DNA of 64,000 bases from CAYWVR01 sp964461715 (GTDB lineage Bacteria > Planctomycetota > Phycisphaerae > FEN-1346), in contig CAYWVR010000012.1 of NCBI GenBank assembly GCA_964461715.1, positions 1 to 64,000 of the forward strand, given 5' to 3'. Below the pieces are notes generated by a model. The model was not told the origin of the DNA. It ran no database searches and saw nothing but the letters and a program-made list of their open reading frames with translations. Shown here piece after piece: positions 42,182-51,694 of this stretch. The number at the start of each line of letters is the position of its first letter. Position 1 is the stretch's first letter. Position numbers and translations under genes: made by a program.

Positions 42182-43482
42182 TGCGACTCCTCCTCGCCGG
42201 CGGACGCATCCTCGACCCGGCCTGCGGCCGCGACTCACGCGGCGACCTGGTCATCGAGAATGGCCGCGTCGCGTCCGTCACCCCGCCCGGCGAGGGCGGC
42301 CCGGCCGACAAGACGGTCGACTGCACCGGCCGTATCGTCGCCCCGGGGTTCGTGGACCTCCACGTCCACCTTCGCGAGCCCCCCGAGGCGGCCACCGACC
42401 CCTCCGCCCTGCCCGAGACGGTCGCCACGGGGTCTGCCGCGGCCGTCGCAGGCGGCTTCACGACCGTCTGCGCGATGCCCAACACGACGCCGCCCCTCGA
42501 TTCCCCCGAGGCCGTCCGCTGGTACCTCGAGCGCGGCCGGGAGGCGAACCTGGCCCGCGTGCTCCCGGTGGGGGCGATGACGCGCGGCCGGGCGGGCGGC
42601 GAGCCGGCCGACCTGGCGGCCATGCGGGACGCCGGGGCCGTCGCCTTCTCCGACGACGGGTGCGACATCGCCGACGACGCGGTCTTCGAGGCGGTCCTCC
42701 GGCGGGCAGCCGTCCTCGGCGTGCCCGTCATCTGTCATTGCGAGAACGCAGAGCTGGCGGGCGATGGAGTGATCTTCGACGGTCCCCTGGCCACGGCCCT
42801 GGGCCTGCCGGGCATCCCCGCGGGGGCCGAGGAGTCGGCCGTGGACCGGGCCTGCGCCATGGCCGCCCGGACCGCCTGCCGGGTGCATATCGCCCACGTC
42901 TCAACCGAGGGGTCCGTCGAAACGATCCGCCGCGCCAAGGCCGCGGGCCACCCCGTCACGGCCGAGGCCACGCCCCATCACCTGTCGCTGACGTACGATG
43001 AGCTCCGCTCACGGGACGCGGTCTACAAGGTGAATCCGCCGCTGGCGAGCGGCCACGACGTCGATGCGGTCGTCAAGGGCATCCGCGACGGGACGATTGA
43101 CGCCTTGGCCACGGACCACGCCCCGCACACCGCCGAGGCGAAGGCCCGGGGCCTGGCGGCGGCCCCGTTCGGGATGATCGGGCTGGAATCGGCCCTCGCG
43201 GTCTACGTAAAGGTACTCGTTGAGGGGCGCGTCGCGAGCTGGCCCGGCCTCATCGAGCGGCTCACCGCGGGGCCCGCCCGGGTCCTGGGCCTACCGGTCG
43301 GGACGCTGGCTCCGGGGTCCGCGGCGGATGTGGCGGTCCTCGACCCGGAGGCCCGCTGGACGATCAACCCGGACCGCTTCGCGAGCCGGGCGCGCAATTG
43401 CCCCTTCACGGGCTGGGACGTGCAGGCTCGGTGCGTTCTAACACTGGTGGGCGGGCGGGTGGTCTACCGTCTGGACACCTGA
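42181..43482 (+). CDS. pyrC: Dihydroorotase (class I type)
   Basis: 433 residues, GTG start sharing a base with the pyrB stop. It closes carbamoyl-aspartate to dihydroorotate. Zinc and substrate motifs are complete: DLHVHLREP (two His), SDDGCDI (bridging ligand, Asp instead of the usual carboxylated Lys as in AaPyrC-like class I enzymes), PVICHCENAEL, VHIAHVSTEGS and DALATDHAPH. In related species this enzyme associates with PyrB, and the gene fusion-like overlap fits. It ends one base before the stop of the minus-strand PilZ gene. Confidence 0.96.
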   Translation: MRLLLAGGRILDPACGRDSRGDLVIENGRVASVTPPGEGGPADKTVDCTGRIVAPGFVDLHVHLREPPEAATDPSALPETVATGSAAAVAGGFTTVCAMPNTTPPLDSPEAVRWYLERGREANLARVLPVGAMTRGRAGGEPADLAAMRDAGAVAFSDDGCDIADDAVFEAVLRRAAVLGVPVICHCENAELAGDGVIFDGPLATALGLPGIPAGAEESAVDRACAMAARTACRVHIAHVSTEGSVETIRRAKAAGHPVTAEATPHHLSLTYDELRSRDAVYKVNPPLASGHDVDAVVKGIRDGTIDALATDHAPHTAEAKARGLAAAPFGMIGLESALAVYVKVLVEGRVASWPGLIERLTAGPARVLGLPVGTLAPGSAADVAVLDPEARWTINPDRFASRARNCPFTGWDVQARCVLTLVGGRVVYRLDT

Positions 43483-43800
43483 TCAGGGCAAATCCACGTC
43501 CAGCGGCTTCCGGAAGGCCAGGGCCACGCCCTCGGCCTCCTCGTGCGCCTGGCGGCGGGCCACGGCCGCCTCCGCCACCACCTGCTCCAGGAAGAACGTA
43601 TTGGCCGTGTCGCGGGGAACGGCGAGGCGGACGCGGAGCGGGGCGTCGACCTTGGGCAGCCGATCGACGAGGAAATACACGCCGCCCTTGCTGATGTTGA
43701 CCGCCCGGGCCCGGACGCTCCGTCCGCCGGGCAGCTCCAGCCTCAGGCGGCAGGCCAGGGCGTACCTCGGGTGGCTCCGACGCTCCTTCGGCGCGGCCAT
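43483..43800 (-). CDS. PilZ-domain protein
   Basis: 105 residues. The c-di-GMP-binding signature is visible: RRSHPRYAL at the start (RxxxR) and NISKGGVYF ((D/N)xSxxG). The remaining beta-barrel ends with a short helix. Such single-domain proteins relay c-di-GMP to motility or polysaccharide systems. ATG 43800 follows GGGGAG; an upstream ATG at 43854 would add 18 residues unlike the family. No diguanylate cyclase lies nearby. Confidence 0.85.
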   Translation of the reverse strand: MAAPKERRSHPRYALACRLRLELPGGRSVRARAVNISKGGVYFLVDRLPKVDAPLRVRLAVPRDTANTFFLEQVVAEAAVARRQAHEEAEGVALAFRKPLDVDLP

Positions 43801-43912
43801 GTCGAAGTCTCCCCAAATCCCTGCGTGACGTGCGTGCGGCGAGAAGAAGCCCAAGCGGAACCATAATGCACATCCGGGCCCGACGCAAGCGTAAAAACCC
43901 GCCCCGGGAGCC

Positions 43913-46900
43913 TCAACGGAGCTCGCTCAGACGCTCGTAGTACTGCTTCAGGTACTCCTCGTAGCCGCGCGGCATGGGTTTTTGGAGGGCGTCAAGGACC
44001 TCGTCCTGGATCTCGTTGGGCAGGGCGGCGGAGGCGTCCTTGCGGATGCGGATCTCGCCCCCGAGGAGCATCTTCGAGTTCTTGAGATTCTCCAGGACGA
44101 CGTCGCGGCGACGGAGGGCGTTCTCGTAGCGGCCGGCGAGCAGGTCTCGCTGGACCTTGCGCATCTCGTCGATGGCGTCGTCCAGGGCGAAGGATTCGTA
44201 GTTTTTGACCGCCAGGCCCGCCTTGACGCCCTCGGCCTTGTTGCGGAGTTGGGCCTGGCGTCCGGCCAGGTCGCCCATTTTGCGCTGGATCTCGGGCGGG
44301 ACGGGCCCTTCGAGGCCCTCGCTGCCGGCGCCGGAGATCTTCCCGCCGCCCGTCGCCCCGGTGGGGGCTTCGGGGCTGGTGTCCTTGACCTCGCCCTTGG
44401 AAAAGGCGTCAGGCGAGAGGCGGGTGGGGGTGCGGCGGCCGCCCTTGCCGGTGGCCTCCTCCTCGACAAACTCGCCGGAGGACTTGCCGGTGCGTCCCTC
44501 GCCGCTTCGGCCGGAGATCTCGCTCGTGTTGGGGAGGCGGTTGCCCGTGACGCCCTTGGCCGAGAAGTTGGAGATGGGCCCGTCCATGGCGTCCCAGCCG
44601 GCACCCTTATCGAGCGAGTCGCCGAGGCCGCTCGTAACGTCCTCGATCTCCTCAAACAGGTCCTCTTCCTCCTCCAGGAGGTCCCCGACGAGGTCCTCCA
44701 TCTGCTCGGGCAGCTCGGCGTGGGGAATCTCGGCCTCGCCGGTGAACTCCTCCTGCTGCCACTTCTGCCGGTCGGGCGTATCGGGCAACCACCGTTCGAG
44801 GTTCTCGACGATCTCCTCGGCCCCCTCCATGCCCAGCTCTTCCAGGGGCACGACGATGTCCATGGCCTTCTTCGACAGGGCGTCGGCGGCCATCTCGACG
44901 TCCGTCTTGACCTCGATCAACTCGCGGACGAGGCTCGGGTTCGAGGCGTCGACCTCGGGCACCTTCGAGAAGTCGGCGATGGCCTCGGTCATGAACTTGT
45001 CCCACTGGTCCTCGATGGCCTTGAGCTTCTCGAGCTCCTGCTGATCGGCCTCCTGGAAGTCGTCGACGGGCTTCTTCGCAAGGTCCTTGGAGGCCTCGAT
45101 GACGCGTTTCTGCTCCTCGACGAACTCCTTGAGCTTGTCGCGGAGGGCCTTGAGCTTCGCCAGTTCCTCGGGCGGAAGGTCGGAGGCGGCCAGCTTCTTC
45201 TTCTCCTCCTCCACCGCGTCCTGGAGCTTTGGGACGATGTCCAGAATCTGCCGCAGGACGGTGATGATGGCGTCCTGGTCGCCCGCCAGGACCCGGGCCA
45301 GTTGCGACACGATGGCCAGGCGCTCCGCCCCATCGAGAGCCCCGACAGCCGCGGCCTTCGTCACGGCGGCGGCCATCTCGTTCGCCGCCAGAACCTGGAG
45401 CGTCTCGCGGATGGGCATCGTGTCGGCGTCAAAGGTGACGTCGCGGATGACGGCGAGGGTGGCCTCGCGGATCGAGCCCTGGGCCTCGGCGAGGGCCGTC
45501 CCGACGGTGCGGACGTCGGCCACGGCCGTCTGCTGCGGGAGGGTCGAGGTGGTGGCCCGGGCGGCCTCCTGGGCCTTCAGAATCTCGCGAATCCGCTCGT
45601 AGATCTGCCCGAGGCGGCGGAGCTTCTCCCGGGCGGCCTTCTCGGCGTCCTGGACGAGCACCTTGTAGCGGGCCGTCTCGACAACGTTCGGGCCCTTGGG
45701 CGTCGCGCCGCCCTGGTAGGTGCGGCGGTCGGCGGCCACGGCCCAGTAGGTGAGCGTCTGGCCGAGCGTGTAGCGGGCCGGGTCGATTTCGAGGGCGTGG
45801 TCGAGCACCGCCTCGGTCGGGTTCGTGAAGCGCGTCCACCGCCGGACGATCTCCGGCTTGGCGGCGTCCCCGGCCTGGACCATCAGCCGCACCTCGCCCA
45901 GACCGTACCGGTCCGCCGCCTTCAAGCCCAGCTTGACCCTTTCGCCGGGGGCGGCGGCGACGTCGCGGCGGGGCATCGTGAAGGTGGCGACGGGAGGCTC
46001 GTCCTCCAGGGCGATGATGCGGTAGGCAACGGCGGCCCCGTTCGGGCCCTCGCCCTCGAGGCGGACCTGGTAGGTGTCGTCGGCGAGAACCGTGAAGCGG
46101 GCCGTCAGGCTGCGCCCGCCCTCGCCCGCCATACAGTTCAGGACCTTGCCGCTCCCGAAGAGCACCGCCCCGGTCTTGACGGGGGCCGTCGTGCGGGCCG
46201 TCAGTTGGACGTCCGTGCCGATGAGGCAGCGGATCTCGCCGCCCGAGTCCGTCACGATCTGCGGCTCCAAGTCGGTGTAGTCCGGATACGTGTAGCCGAC
46301 GTCGAACCTCTCGATGAGCGGCGGCTCGCGGAGCGTCACGGTGTACGTCTCGCTCTCCGTGCCGCCGATCGCCAGACGGAACCGGAACGGCTGGAGGACC
46401 TTCGGCACGTGGTATGAATACAGGCCGCGCTGCTGCGCGGAGCGGACCAGGGGAGCGATCTGCGGCTCCTCGGCCGCGGCGCCGAGCAGCCGGATCGTGC
46501 CGTCGTAATCTCGCTTGACGGGGCCGACGATCCTGGCCTGGATGTCCATGGGCTCGCCCTTGGTCCACTCGCCGCCCTCGGGCGTCACGGTGAAGCGGAC
46601 GGCCCCGACGGAAGCGATGGTCCGGTCGAAAGGGCTCAGAATCTGGAGTCCAGCGGACTCGAAGCGCGGCCAGGCGGCCGCCACGTAGGTCCCGAGGAGG
46701 AGAACGGCGGCCGCGGCGGCGACGGCCCGTCGCTTCGCCCCGCGGAAGCTGACGGCTTGTCTCAGGTCCACGCCCCGGGCCCCGGAGGCGGCCTCGTGGA
46801 TGGCGTGCTCGACGAGCACACCTGACCACTCGTCCGCGTGCTCGGTCAGAAGGAGCGTGTTGATGAGCGTGTTCCCCAGCTCCGGCAGGCGCGTCTCGAC

Positions 46901-47188
46901 AAACCGGGCGGTCTCCTTCTCCGACGGCTCGTACCGGACGGGCACGACGATGCCCTTCCAGAACGCCGCCAGAATCCCCGCCGATCCCGCCGCCAGCAGC
47001 GTCACGCGCCCGAACGACCCGAAGCGCAGGAACCCCTGGGCCAGCGTCGCCAGGAGCACGCAGCCGCACGCCACCGTCAGAAAAAGGAACAGGCCCTCGA
47101 CCATGCGGATGGACCGCATGCGGCCGCGCACCTCGTCGACGCGGATCTGGATCTCGTGGTAGGGACGGTAATCAGTCAGAGTGCTCAT
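43913..47188 (-). CDS. Giant DUF4175-like membrane-anchored coiled-coil protein
   Basis: 1091 residues. Two N-terminal helices (about 30-80) and a third near 155 (RRAVAAAAAVLLLGTYVAAAW), then beta-rich immunoglobulin-like segments (about 180-470: VRFTVTPEGGEWTKGEPMDI ... FTMPRRDVAAAPGERVKLGL), then long coiled coil (about 510-830) and a disordered Gly/Ser/Glu linker (about 870-970) before a final helical part. The layout resembles DUF4175 proteins seen in Planctomycetota, often beside MoxR/BatA genes, which are absent here. Likely an envelope structural protein. A TATAGT (47251-47246) on the minus strand may be its -10 box. Confidence 0.8.
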   Translation of the reverse strand: MSTLTDYRPYHEIQIRVDEVRGRMRSIRMVEGLFLFLTVACGCVLLATLAQGFLRFGSFGRVTLLAAGSAGILAAFWKGIVVPVRYEPSEKETARFVETRLPELGNTLINTLLLTEHADEWSGVLVEHAIHEAASGARGVDLRQAVSFRGAKRRAVAAAAAVLLLGTYVAAAWPRFESAGLQILSPFDRTIASVGAVRFTVTPEGGEWTKGEPMDIQARIVGPVKRDYDGTIRLLGAAAEEPQIAPLVRSAQQRGLYSYHVPKVLQPFRFRLAIGGTESETYTVTLREPPLIERFDVGYTYPDYTDLEPQIVTDSGGEIRCLIGTDVQLTARTTAPVKTGAVLFGSGKVLNCMAGEGGRSLTARFTVLADDTYQVRLEGEGPNGAAVAYRIIALEDEPPVATFTMPRRDVAAAPGERVKLGLKAADRYGLGEVRLMVQAGDAAKPEIVRRWTRFTNPTEAVLDHALEIDPARYTLGQTLTYWAVAADRRTYQGGATPKGPNVVETARYKVLVQDAEKAAREKLRRLGQIYERIREILKAQEAARATTSTLPQQTAVADVRTVGTALAEAQGSIREATLAVIRDVTFDADTMPIRETLQVLAANEMAAAVTKAAAVGALDGAERLAIVSQLARVLAGDQDAIITVLRQILDIVPKLQDAVEEEKKKLAASDLPPEELAKLKALRDKLKEFVEEQKRVIEASKDLAKKPVDDFQEADQQELEKLKAIEDQWDKFMTEAIADFSKVPEVDASNPSLVRELIEVKTDVEMAADALSKKAMDIVVPLEELGMEGAEEIVENLERWLPDTPDRQKWQQEEFTGEAEIPHAELPEQMEDLVGDLLEEEEDLFEEIEDVTSGLGDSLDKGAGWDAMDGPISNFSAKGVTGNRLPNTSEISGRSGEGRTGKSSGEFVEEEATGKGGRRTPTRLSPDAFSKGEVKDTSPEAPTGATGGGKISGAGSEGLEGPVPPEIQRKMGDLAGRQAQLRNKAEGVKAGLAVKNYESFALDDAIDEMRKVQRDLLAGRYENALRRRDVVLENLKNSKMLLGGEIRIRKDASAALPNEIQDEVLDALQKPMPRGYEEYLKQYYERLSELR

Positions 47189-47287
47189 GCCTCAGCCCTC
47201 GAACTGGGGCGCATCGCACCCGCGCGCCGAAGCGTCCCGCGGTTTTACTATACCTCACAAATCCCCGCGCCGTCGCCGGAAAACGGC

Positions 47288-48358
47288 CTAAGGGAAGATC
47301 TCGACGGTGCTCGCGCCCGGATGGACCAGGTCGTAGACCAGCTCGACGTCGCGGTTGTGCATGCGGATGCACCCCTCGGAGACGGACCGGCCGATGGACA
47401 GCGGCTCGATCGTCCCGTGGATGCCGTAGTGGTTCCCGATGTCGATCCAGCGGGTGCCGAGGGGGTTGTCCGGGGCGCCCGGCTCGCGGAACTCGCTCGT
47501 GGGCTTGTGCTGGGGCTGGTAGGGCGGGTCCTTGAGCTTCATCTTAACGACGAAGGTGCCCTCGGGGGTCGAATTCGCCTCGCCCACACCCACGGACCGC
47601 ACCAGCATGCAGACCTCGCCCAGCCACGCCTGAAGCTCGTGCCGGCGCTTCAAGACCTTCAGGTTCACCGGGCCCTGGATGACGCGGATGGCCTCGTCGG
47701 CCCGGAGGCTGGTGGAGGTCATGCCGTTGGCCCGCATGATCAGCTCGTAGGGGACGAGGAACCGCTTTCCGATGGCCGAAAGGGTGTCGCCGGATCGAAC
47801 ACGGTAGGCCTTGACGTAGGGGGCGCCGGGAACGTGGGTGGCGCTGAGGTAGATGCGGGAACCCAGCTCCGTGAGGGCCTTCCGAACCCGCGCGCCCTTC
47901 TCGCCGCCCACGCCGAGGGCCAGGGCCTGACTGAGCGTCTTCTGGGCCTGGAGCCACCGTCCGCCGTCGTAGAGGGCAAGGCCCTGGTCGGCCAGCTCGG
48001 AGGCACGCTCGCTCGTCTCCTCCGGGGGGGGCGCAGGCGGGGGCGGGGCAGGATCGGGTGCCGCCGGGGGGGCGACGGCCTCGGGTGGCGGAGTCGCGGG
48101 CGACGGGGCAGGACCCGAGGGGGGCGTGTAGCCCGCGAACCAGTCGGCCCCCGTCTCCTTCGGCGGCGTCGGGGCCGCGGGCGACCGGGGCGGGTCCGGC
48201 GTCGGCGTCTCCACCACGACCGGTCCGGGCGGCTCGGGCGGCCCGCCGCTCGCCGGCTCCTCCGCCCGCGGACGCAGCCAGTGCACGGCCACCAGCGTGA
48301 TCCCCACCAGAAGCCCCGCGACGAGGATCGTGACGACAATGCGTCCCATCGTGGTCAT
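47288..48358 (-). CDS. L,D-transpeptidase with LysM domain
   Basis: 356 residues. One N-terminal membrane helix (about 7-27), a Pro-rich spacer (to about 115), a TPR-like segment, a LysM domain (YRVRSGDTLSAIGKRFLVPY, about 185-230) and a C-terminal YkuD domain with DIGNHYGIHGTIEPLSIGRS and VSEGCIRMHNRDVELVYDLV: the catalytic Cys is in SEGCIRM and the His in IHGT. It makes 3-3 crosslinks in peptidoglycan or attaches proteins, acting outside the membrane. The start is preceded by GGAGGAG. About 99 bases separate it from the giant protein gene. Confidence 0.92.
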   Translation of the reverse strand: MTTMGRIVVTILVAGLLVGITLVAVHWLRPRAEEPASGGPPEPPGPVVVETPTPDPPRSPAAPTPPKETGADWFAGYTPPSGPAPSPATPPPEAVAPPAAPDPAPPPPAPPPEETSERASELADQGLALYDGGRWLQAQKTLSQALALGVGGEKGARVRKALTELGSRIYLSATHVPGAPYVKAYRVRSGDTLSAIGKRFLVPYELIMRANGMTSTSLRADEAIRVIQGPVNLKVLKRRHELQAWLGEVCMLVRSVGVGEANSTPEGTFVVKMKLKDPPYQPQHKPTSEFREPGAPDNPLGTRWIDIGNHYGIHGTIEPLSIGRSVSEGCIRMHNRDVELVYDLVHPGASTVEIFP

Positions 48359-48425
48359 CGAGGTGCATCTCCTCCCTTCTTGAACCCCGGGGTCGGGCTC
48401 CCGGGGCTTGCGAATTCATGGCATC

Positions 48426-49079
48426 CTAGGGGACGGTTCCGCCCCCGACAACCGCCTCGGCGTCGGTGACCACCGCGTCGACGGGCCGATCCCACGCCGC
48501 CACCGGAACCGACTCGACGAGCTGGGCCGCAAAGGCCAGCGCCACAACCGTCGCATTCAGCTCCGGCCGCGCGAGGAACCGGTCGTAGAACCCCCCGCCC
48601 TTGCCCAGCCGCCGCCCGTGGCGGTCCACGGCCGCACACGGGGCCAGCACGACGTCAATCGCCTCGGCGGGGAACGGGTCGAGGCCCCGGACCTCCAGAA
48701 TCCCGTAGGCCCCCGGCTCGACGGCCGGATGCAGGGATGCCTCCGCCACGTCCAAGGGGGCCAGCTCCACCGGCACGATTCGCCGCTCGTGGACGGGCAT
48801 GGCCTCGCGGGCGAGCGGGGGCTCGATGCGAGGCACGGCGATGCGCTTGCCCTCGTCCCAGGCCCGCCGGATGAGCGGCCAGGTGTCGATCTCGGTCGGC
48901 AGGGCCAGGTACGCCATCAGCGTCTCTGCCGCCTGCACCGCCGGGAACCCCGCGACGCGCTCGGCCAGCCGCTCCGCCGCCATGCGACGAGCCGCCGGCG
49001 AGAGGCGCGCCACGGCCTCGGCCACGCGCCGCCGGAGCGCGGCCTTGGGGAGGAGCATGTCGTCCTGACTCTGAGCCAT
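48426..49079 (-). CDS. 5-formyltetrahydrofolate cyclo-ligase
   Basis: 217 residues. ATP-dependent conversion of 5-formyl-THF to methenyl-THF. Motifs: the N-terminal helix with KAALRRRVAEAVARLSPA, FPAVQAAETLMAYLALPTEI, IDVVLAPCAAVDRHGRRLGK and GGGFYDRFLARPEL (the GKGGGFYD folate/ATP loop). Starts further upstream (49091, 49130) would add residues from the palindromic repeat; ATG 49079 was chosen, although its ribosome site is weak. It follows the protease-like gene and lies on the same strand. Confidence 0.92.
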   Translation of the reverse strand: MAQSQDDMLLPKAALRRRVAEAVARLSPAARRMAAERLAERVAGFPAVQAAETLMAYLALPTEIDTWPLIRRAWDEGKRIAVPRIEPPLAREAMPVHERRIVPVELAPLDVAEASLHPAVEPGAYGILEVRGLDPFPAEAIDVVLAPCAAVDRHGRRLGKGGGFYDRFLARPELNATVVALAFAAQLVESVPVAAWDRPVDAVVTDAEAVVGGGTVP

Positions 49080-49095
49080 AGAACGCCGCATGGTG

Positions 49096-49120
49096 GCACG
49101 GGCAGCTTGTCTGCCCGTGC
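49096..49120. repeat. Palindromic CACGGGCAG-type element (copy 2)
   Basis: Perfect 10-base arms GCACGGGCAG and CTGCCCGTGC around CTTGT, lying between two minus-strand genes. It shares the arm sequence with the element at 35844-35866. No T-run follows on either strand, so it looks like a REP-type repeat. Confidence 0.65.
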
Positions 49121-49130
49121 ATGCCCGCAA

Positions 49131-50696
49131 TTACAGGCCGAAGAAGTCGCCCGGCTCGCGATCCCTGTTGCCCGCCGGCTCGCGATCGGGCGGGCCTGAC
49201 GGTTTGCCGGGGGGCCGGGTTCCGGGCCGCGGTGGGGCGGGCCCCAGGTTCGGGCCGGGGGCCCACGCGAGCGGCCGGACGAGGATGAATCCCTCGCCCT
49301 TGAGACTCACCTGTCTCTGCGCGAGGCCCGCCAGCACGATCCACCGCCCGTACGCCGCCTCGGACGCAGGTGTTGCCGGAGCGACCGCCGGTCCGGTGGC
49401 CTGGGCCTCGTCGAATCGCACAACGAGCCGGTATGGCGACTCGTACGCCGCCAACGCCACGTACTTGCCGTCCGGCCCCTCGATGGTCTCGCGGACCTGG
49501 GTGTAGAGGAAGACGCCGGTCGGGAGGGCCTCGCGGGCCTCGTGCAGGGCTACGGCCGCCTCCCGGGCCAGCCCGCCGCGAAACTCGCCGCCCACCCGGG
49601 CCATCGCCTCGACCACCTCGCGGGCGCTCTCCGTGACGGCGTCGGTGGCCGCTTTGTCCAGCTCCGGCGCGTACCGGAGGCGTGTGCCCTGCTCCGCCAG
49701 CGTCGCGAACGGCCCGTACATCCCGTTTCTCCACTCGACGGTCTCGCCGTGGCAGGTGGGACACGGGTGATCGTCGTATCGGTAGATGGCCTTCCGCGTC
49801 GTGCCGATCGTGACCCAGTGGTCGAAGACCTTGACCTTGACGGTGCCCTTGCCCTTGCACCGGCCGCACCGGGCCCGGAGCTTGATGCTGCGGACCGTGC
49901 GGGCGAACATGACCGGATGGCCGGGATCGCCGGGGAGGCGGCGGACGTGGATCGGCCAGTGGGGCGCGGGAAGCTCCGCCAGGGGCCGAAGCTCCGGCCG
50001 CTGCCCGATAAGCAGCCGCCGGACGACGGCCGCGGGCATCGCCACGGCCACGTTGCCCTCCGCCTTAACGTTGAGGTAGACGGCGGCGATCTCGCCGCTC
50101 GCGTCGACGATCGGGGCCGCCGACGTCCCCGCCAAGGCCCCGCCCGTCAGCTTCAGCAACGTGAGGGTCTCGCTCGGCGGGTCGACCCCCGCCGCCTCGG
50201 CCAGCTCCTCGGCCGTCGGCCCCTCGATGAGCCACCCCGTCACGACGTCCATCCGTTCCCCGTGGAGCCATCCCACGGTCGCGATGCCGGGAGGATCGGC
50301 AACGTCGGGCACCTCCGTGGCCAGCGTCACGCCCCCCCGAGCGGCGGGTCCGCCCTCCATCTTGAGAACCGCCAGCCCGACCGCGGGCATGGCCATGGCG
50401 AACTGGGTGGCGTGGGCCCGGGTCCCGTCCTCGAACTCGAGGTCCGCCCGGGCGACCCCCGTCTGCCGCATCGACGCCAGGTCCGTGAACACGAACCGCC
50501 CGTCGCCCATCAGGAAGCCGGTGGCGTAGGCCAGGGGCATGCCGGCGGCGTTGGCAGCCACAACGCGACAGGTCCGTCCGCCCACGGCCTGTCGGGCCTC
50601 GCCGGGGCTGACCAGCTCGGCGGCGCGTGCCACGGGCGCCGCGACCACGACGGCCGCGAGAAGCAGGACCCGGAATGCGACATGCGCGCGCGTCAT
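49131..50696 (-). CDS. Exported trypsin-like (probably inactive) domain fused to a DnaJ-type zinc finger
   Basis: 521 residues. Signal peptide (VLLLAAVVVAAPVARAAELV), a trypsin/HtrA-like beta-barrel (about 25-250: TGFLMGDGRFVFTDLASMRQ, GGALAGTSAAPIVDASGEIA), then CGRCKGKGTVKV and HPCPTCHGETVEWRNG, CxxCxGxG repeats like the DnaJ zinc finger, and a C-terminal Pro-rich tail. The HtrA-type His is replaced (VFTDLAS in place of xTxxHV) although the Ser of GTSAAP remains, so proteolysis is doubtful. Perhaps a secreted binding or scaffold protein. ATG 50696 was taken with AGAGAG upstream. Confidence 0.7.
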   Translation of the reverse strand: MTRAHVAFRVLLLAAVVVAAPVARAAELVSPGEARQAVGGRTCRVVAANAAGMPLAYATGFLMGDGRFVFTDLASMRQTGVARADLEFEDGTRAHATQFAMAMPAVGLAVLKMEGGPAARGGVTLATEVPDVADPPGIATVGWLHGERMDVVTGWLIEGPTAEELAEAAGVDPPSETLTLLKLTGGALAGTSAAPIVDASGEIAAVYLNVKAEGNVAVAMPAAVVRRLLIGQRPELRPLAELPAPHWPIHVRRLPGDPGHPVMFARTVRSIKLRARCGRCKGKGTVKVKVFDHWVTIGTTRKAIYRYDDHPCPTCHGETVEWRNGMYGPFATLAEQGTRLRYAPELDKAATDAVTESAREVVEAMARVGGEFRGGLAREAAVALHEAREALPTGVFLYTQVRETIEGPDGKYVALAAYESPYRLVVRFDEAQATGPAVAPATPASEAAYGRWIVLAGLAQRQVSLKGEGFILVRPLAWAPGPNLGPAPPRPGTRPPGKPSGPPDREPAGNRDREPGDFFGL

Positions 50697-50891
50697 CCGG
50701 CTCTCTTTTCGGTCGAATCGCCCGGTTGTCTTCACTCTACGGACGGAAGGGCGCGGCGTCCATTCACCGGCGCCCGGAAGGCGGGCCTCGGCGAGGTATT
50801 TTGTCGGCCCGGGGGCCCGGCGTCCAGTGTTCATTTACGAGGGAACGGGCGAAAAGCGCCATGAACGATCCGCCCACGCGGCGTTCGGCCC

Positions 50892-50920
50892 TGGACGCCC
50901 GACCCGGGGACCGCTATAAT
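50892..50920 (+). promoter_or_regulatory. Predicted promoter of the amidase operon
   Basis: TGGACG (50892-50897) and a perfect TATAAT (50915-50920) separated by 17 bases, with a start near 50927, 38 bases before the amidase ATG. It lies in the 268-base divergent gap behind the protease-like gene. Confidence 0.55.
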
Positions 50921-50964
50921 CGGGTGGCCCGCCCGACGCCCTGCCCCGTGGAACAGGGATCCCG

Positions 50965-51657
50965 ATGACCGATTCACCCGCCGCCCCAACGCCGACCGTG
51001 CCGCGTCTCTCGCGCCATCGTCGCACCATGCGCGCGCTGCTCCTTCTGGCCCTCGCGACGGGCGGGACGTGGCTAACGGGATGGGCCGTCATGCCCTCGG
51101 GCGGGGCGCCGACGAGGGAGGCGGGGCTTGTGCCGGAGACCGAACGGGGGCCCCGCAAGAGCGTCCTCCCGAAGACTGCCGCCGTCGACCGCGGCTGGGA
51201 CTACATCGTCATTCACCACTCCGCAACCGCCGGGGGGACCCTCGAATCCATCAGGCGGGGCCACCGGGAGCGACTCCACGTGGAGGAGATCGGCTACCAC
51301 TTCATCATCAACAACGGGCGCAGCCCCGGGACGAGCGACGGCGAGTTGACACCCACGTCCCGCTGGTTGGCTCAGCAGGGAGGGGCCCATTGTGCGGTGC
51401 GGGGGCACCCGGAGTTCAACGCGCGCGGCATCGGGATCTGCCTGATCGGCCACTTCGATCTCCAGACCCCCACACCGCGCCAGATGGCCTGCCTCGAGCG
51501 GCTGGTGACGGACCTGAGGCAGCGCTACGGCATCCCGCTGGAGAACATCTTCGGGCACGGCGAGCTCAAGGCCACCGACTGTCCGGGCCGAAACTTCCCG
51601 ATGGAGGCGTTCCTGTGGGGTCTTCGGGCCAACCACATCGAGGCGCAGTTGGACTGA
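50965..51657 (+). CDS. N-acetylmuramoyl-L-alanine amidase (PGRP/amidase_2 fold), exported
   Basis: 230 residues. An N-terminal membrane or signal segment (about 22-44: MRALLLLALATGGTWLTGWAV), then the zinc amidase fold: DYIVIHHSATAGGTLESIRR (first zinc His), GYHFIINNG, IGICLIGHFD and FGHGELKATDCPGRNFPM (second His and Cys ligands). Cleaves the bond between MurNAc and L-Ala in peptidoglycan, outside the cytoplasmic membrane. First gene of a unit continuing with the phosphoesterase and RseC-like genes (gap 37 bases, then overlap). Confidence 0.93.
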   Translation: MTDSPAAPTPTVPRLSRHRRTMRALLLLALATGGTWLTGWAVMPSGGAPTREAGLVPETERGPRKSVLPKTAAVDRGWDYIVIHHSATAGGTLESIRRGHRERLHVEEIGYHFIINNGRSPGTSDGELTPTSRWLAQQGGAHCAVRGHPEFNARGIGICLIGHFDLQTPTPRQMACLERLVTDLRQRYGIPLENIFGHGELKATDCPGRNFPMEAFLWGLRANHIEAQLD

Positions 51658-51694
51658 CCCTCCGCCCGACGCGCGGCAAGGAGACGCGGGCTTG

